A DNA stretch of 5,392 nt. Origin: CADEEX01 sp040081555. Its GTDB lineage: Bacteria; Acidobacteriota; Vicinamibacteria; Vicinamibacterales; CAVVIG01. The notes under the pieces are model-generated. The model saw only the letters and a program-made list of their open reading frames with translations, searched no databases and was not told where the DNA came from. Position numbers and translations under genes: made by a program. Each line of letters starts with the position of its first letter. Within the stretch, counting starts at the first letter, position 1. The stretch covers positions 1 through 5,392 of the forward strand of contig JBEBGG010000208.1 in assembly GCA_040081555.1 (NCBI GenBank), written 5' to 3'. Below, piece by piece: positions 5,091 through 5,392 of the stretch.

Positions 5091-5392
5091 ATGCTACAGG
5101 CGCATCTCGAGATCACGGGCATGACGTGCGACGGATGCGCGCGCCACGTCGAGCGCGTGTTGCTGGGCGTGGCCGGCGTCCGGGCCGCGGACGTGTCGTA
5201 CGAACGAGGCACGGCCCGGGTGACGGGCGAGGCGCTTCACGCCGCGACGTTGACCACGGCAGTCCACGCGGCCGGCTACAGCGTGGCAGTCGGTGGCCCG
5301 ACGCCGAGCCGCGGTGGCCTGGGCGCAGAGCAGCACCCAGCCGCGAACACTCCGGGCGTATCGACTCGACACCCGCCAGTGCGGGTCGCCAT
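5091..5392 (+). CDS. merA: MerA, mercuric reductase, N-terminal part, runs off the right edge
   Basis: The cytoplasmic flavoenzyme that reduces Hg(II) to volatile Hg(0) with NADPH. Only the first 100 codons are in the window. Seen: the N-terminal NmerA heavy-metal-associated domain, with ITGMTCDGCARHVERVLLGV placing the metal-binding pair at Cys13 and Cys16. VSYERGTARV and an AVHAAGYSV segment follow, as in Tn501 MerA. A Gly/Pro/Ala-rich linker then leads to HPPVRVA, which aligns with the residues directly before the first FAD-binding GxGxxA motif in known MerA. The FAD and NADPH domains, the redox-active CVNVGC site and the C-terminal cysteine pair lie beyond the edge. AAGGA eight bases before ATG 5091 is a good ribosome binding site. 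An isolated HMA protein or a copper ATPase is less likely given the merRTP context and the linker. Confidence 0.93.
   Translation, partial: MLQAHLEITGMTCDGCARHVERVLLGVAGVRAADVSYERGTARVTGEALHAATLTTAVHAAGYSVAVGGPTPSRGGLGAEQHPAANTPGVSTRHPPVRVA

Noticed and set aside
5358..5390. HPP in the MerA linker, resembling the terminal HPP of proteins B and C
   Set aside because: It lies in the linker before the FAD domain, where known MerA proteins carry a similar PPV segment, so the likeness is coincidental.

Overview
The window looks like part of a heavy-metal resistance region from a GC-rich Gram-negative bacterium. A TolC-type outer-membrane channel, a periplasmic adaptor and several exported proteins imply an outer membrane and periplasm. 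The mercury genes closely resemble the classical proteobacterial Tn501-type mer genes. The small exported proteins and the DUF5666-like protein are reminiscent of Acidobacteriota-like soil or subsurface bacteria, but that taxonomic guess is from memory and weak.

Right part (about 3930-5392): a mercury resistance operon. merR is on the minus strand. A classical mer operator/promoter (TTGACT, 19-bp spacer carrying a perfect 16-bp dyad, TAAGCT) separates it from merT, merP and merA on the plus strand. merA runs off the right edge after its N-terminal heavy-metal-associated domain, just before the expected FAD-binding Rossmann motif. MerP would scavenge Hg(II) in the periplasm, MerT would carry it across the inner membrane, MerA would reduce it, and MerR would switch the operon on.

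Left part (1 to about 3713): a minus-strand series of genes, all collinear with merR. In transcription order they are a small exported Cys-containing protein (C), a DUF5666-like secreted protein, a second small Cys-rich exported protein (B), a 70-residue secreted protein of unknown role (D), a third small Cys-containing exported protein (A), a TolC/CzcC-type outer-membrane factor, and the start of an RND periplasmic adaptor that runs off the left edge. The inner-membrane RND pump is probably the next gene beyond position 1. This is a CzcCBA/CusCBA-like tripartite metal efflux locus; its metal cannot be read from what is visible.

The most unusual content is the set of small exported proteins A, B and C. 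They share an architecture of N-terminal hydrophobic segment, Cys near its end, Gly/His/Asp-rich linker, second Cys cluster, and a C-terminal (R/H)PP box. They look like divergent members of one family associated with the efflux locus. No RNA genes, CRISPR arrays, insertion sequences or convincing intrinsic terminators were seen. The stretch 3714-3931 between gene C and merR has no supported gene; it holds a possible promoter for gene C and otherwise nothing recognisable.
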